NCBI GenBank assembly: GCA_019115425.1
Contig: DXDO01000185.1
Location: 1 to 5,015 of the forward strand
Direction: 5' to 3'
Source of the DNA: Candidatus Agathobaculum merdigallinarum
GTDB taxonomy: Bacteria; Bacillota; Clostridia; Oscillospirales; Butyricicoccaceae
Length of the DNA stretch: 5,015 nt
The position numbers and the translations under genes are program-made. Below, piece after piece: positions 1 through 5,015 of the stretch; within the stretch, counting starts at the first letter, position 1, and each line of letters starts with the position of its first letter. The notes under the pieces are model-generated. The model saw nothing but the letters and a program-made list of their open reading frames with translations. It did no database searches and had not been told where the DNA came from.

Positions 1-54
1 CGCCTGGCGTATCAAACACCAACACAGCCGAAAGAAACGGAGTGATCAAAGCAC
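1..54 (+). other. rpoB leader / upstream intergenic sequence
   Basis: This short stretch ahead of rpoB is rich in A and C and shows no convincing stem-loop, promoter box or terminator. The frame of rpoB is closed by a TGA at 43-45, which lies inside the ribosome binding region. The 14 codons before that TGA are open, but they do not resemble the C-terminus of ribosomal protein L7/L12, the most common gene upstream of rpoB. A second frame ends at the TGA that overlaps the rpoB start (ATGA, 55-58). Either could be the tail of an upstream gene, but nothing in so few codons supports this, so it is left as leader. Confidence 0.6.
34..47 (+). promoter_or_regulatory. rpoB ribosome binding site, extended and unusually spaced
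   Basis: The block GAAACGGAGTGATC matches the complement of the usual 16S rRNA 3' end (GAAAGGAGGTGATC) at 11 of 14 ungapped positions, with an unbroken GTGATC at 42-47. The classical core GGAG (39-42) ends 12 bases before the ATG at 55, longer than the usual 5-9, whereas the GTGATC part ends 7 bases before it. Because the in-frame TGA at 43-45 falls within this site and no GTG or TTG lies between it and 55, the ATG at 55 is the only possible start near the conserved N-terminus. That the extended pairing is used is an inference. Confidence 0.6.
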
Positions 55-3765
<3,711 letters not shown>

Positions 3766-3801
3766 AACCATGGCCGCATGCAAAATCATCTGTGAATAGG
3801 G

Positions 3802-3807
3802 AAGGAG
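3802..3807 (+). promoter_or_regulatory. rpoC Shine-Dalgarno (AAGGAG), long spacing
   Basis: AAGGAG is a strong anti-16S match and the only one in the spacer. It lies 14 bases before the ATG at 3822, clearly more than the usual 5-9. The start cannot be moved upstream to shorten the gap, because a TAA closes the rpoC frame at 3813-3815 and only AAA and TAT lie between it and the ATG. The conserved beta' N-terminus begins at residue 6, so a later start is also ruled out. The gap is A/T-rich (CTTAAAAATAT at its end), unlike the GC-rich genes around it, and should stay unpaired. Confidence 0.75.
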
Positions 3808-3821
3808 CATCTTAAAAATAT

Positions 3822-5015
<1,194 letters not shown>

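Noticed and set aside
1..9. CGCCTGGCG palindrome as a regulatory site or terminator stem
   Set aside because: The centre is a single base, so it cannot form a hairpin alone, and any partner arm would lie outside the window.
1..45. C-terminal end of an upstream gene in the rpoB frame, ending at TGA 43-45
   Set aside because: Only 14 codons are visible and they do not match the L7/L12 C-terminus or another known neighbour; too short to support a gene.

Overview
The window is an ordinary piece of the bacterial RNA polymerase operon. It holds a complete rpoB (beta subunit, 55-3765, 1236 residues) followed on the same strand by the first 398 codons of rpoC (beta' subunit, from 3822), which runs off the right edge in frame. 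Fifty-four bases of leader precede rpoB and a 56-base spacer separates the two genes. I see no RNA genes, mobile elements, CRISPR arrays, phage genes or defence genes, and no sign of an undescribed system.

Organism (inference): a fairly GC-rich member of the Firmicutes, class Clostridia, most like the Oscillospiraceae/Butyricicoccaceae type of gut anaerobe. The reasons are a beta subunit of about 1.2 kb residues without the large insertions of proteobacterial RpoB, a Bacillus/Clostridium-like acidic C-terminal tail, a beta' N-terminus of clostridial type (for example the zinc ribbon and the RPVTGP stretch), strong Shine-Dalgarno sequences, and codon choice that favours G or C at third positions. 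The genus is not proven by this sequence alone.

Layout: 1-54 leader with the rpoB ribosome binding site; 55-3765 rpoB; 3735-3791 an imperfect hairpin whose arms lie on either side of the rpoB stop codon; 3802-3807 rpoC Shine-Dalgarno; 3822-5015 rpoC, 5' part. No promoter or terminator is visible, so the two genes are most likely co-transcribed from a promoter upstream of the window, as in the usual rplJL-rpoBC arrangement.

How they work together: beta and beta' form the two pincers of RNA polymerase and share the active site. Beta supplies the rifamycin pocket, the two catalytic-region lysines and the anchor to beta'. The beta' part in view supplies the zinc-binding domain, lid, sigma-binding clamp helices, rudder and switch 2; its magnesium-binding NADFDGD motif would lie some 50-60 codons beyond the right edge. 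The points worth a second look are the stop-spanning hairpin, a proline at the E. coli Q510 position of the rifampicin region, an arginine at the fidaxomicin-sensitiser position of beta', the unusually long Shine-Dalgarno-to-start distances of both genes, and a nearly complete absence of TTA, CTA and TCA codons in rpoB that leaves an antisense frame open for 3.6 kb.
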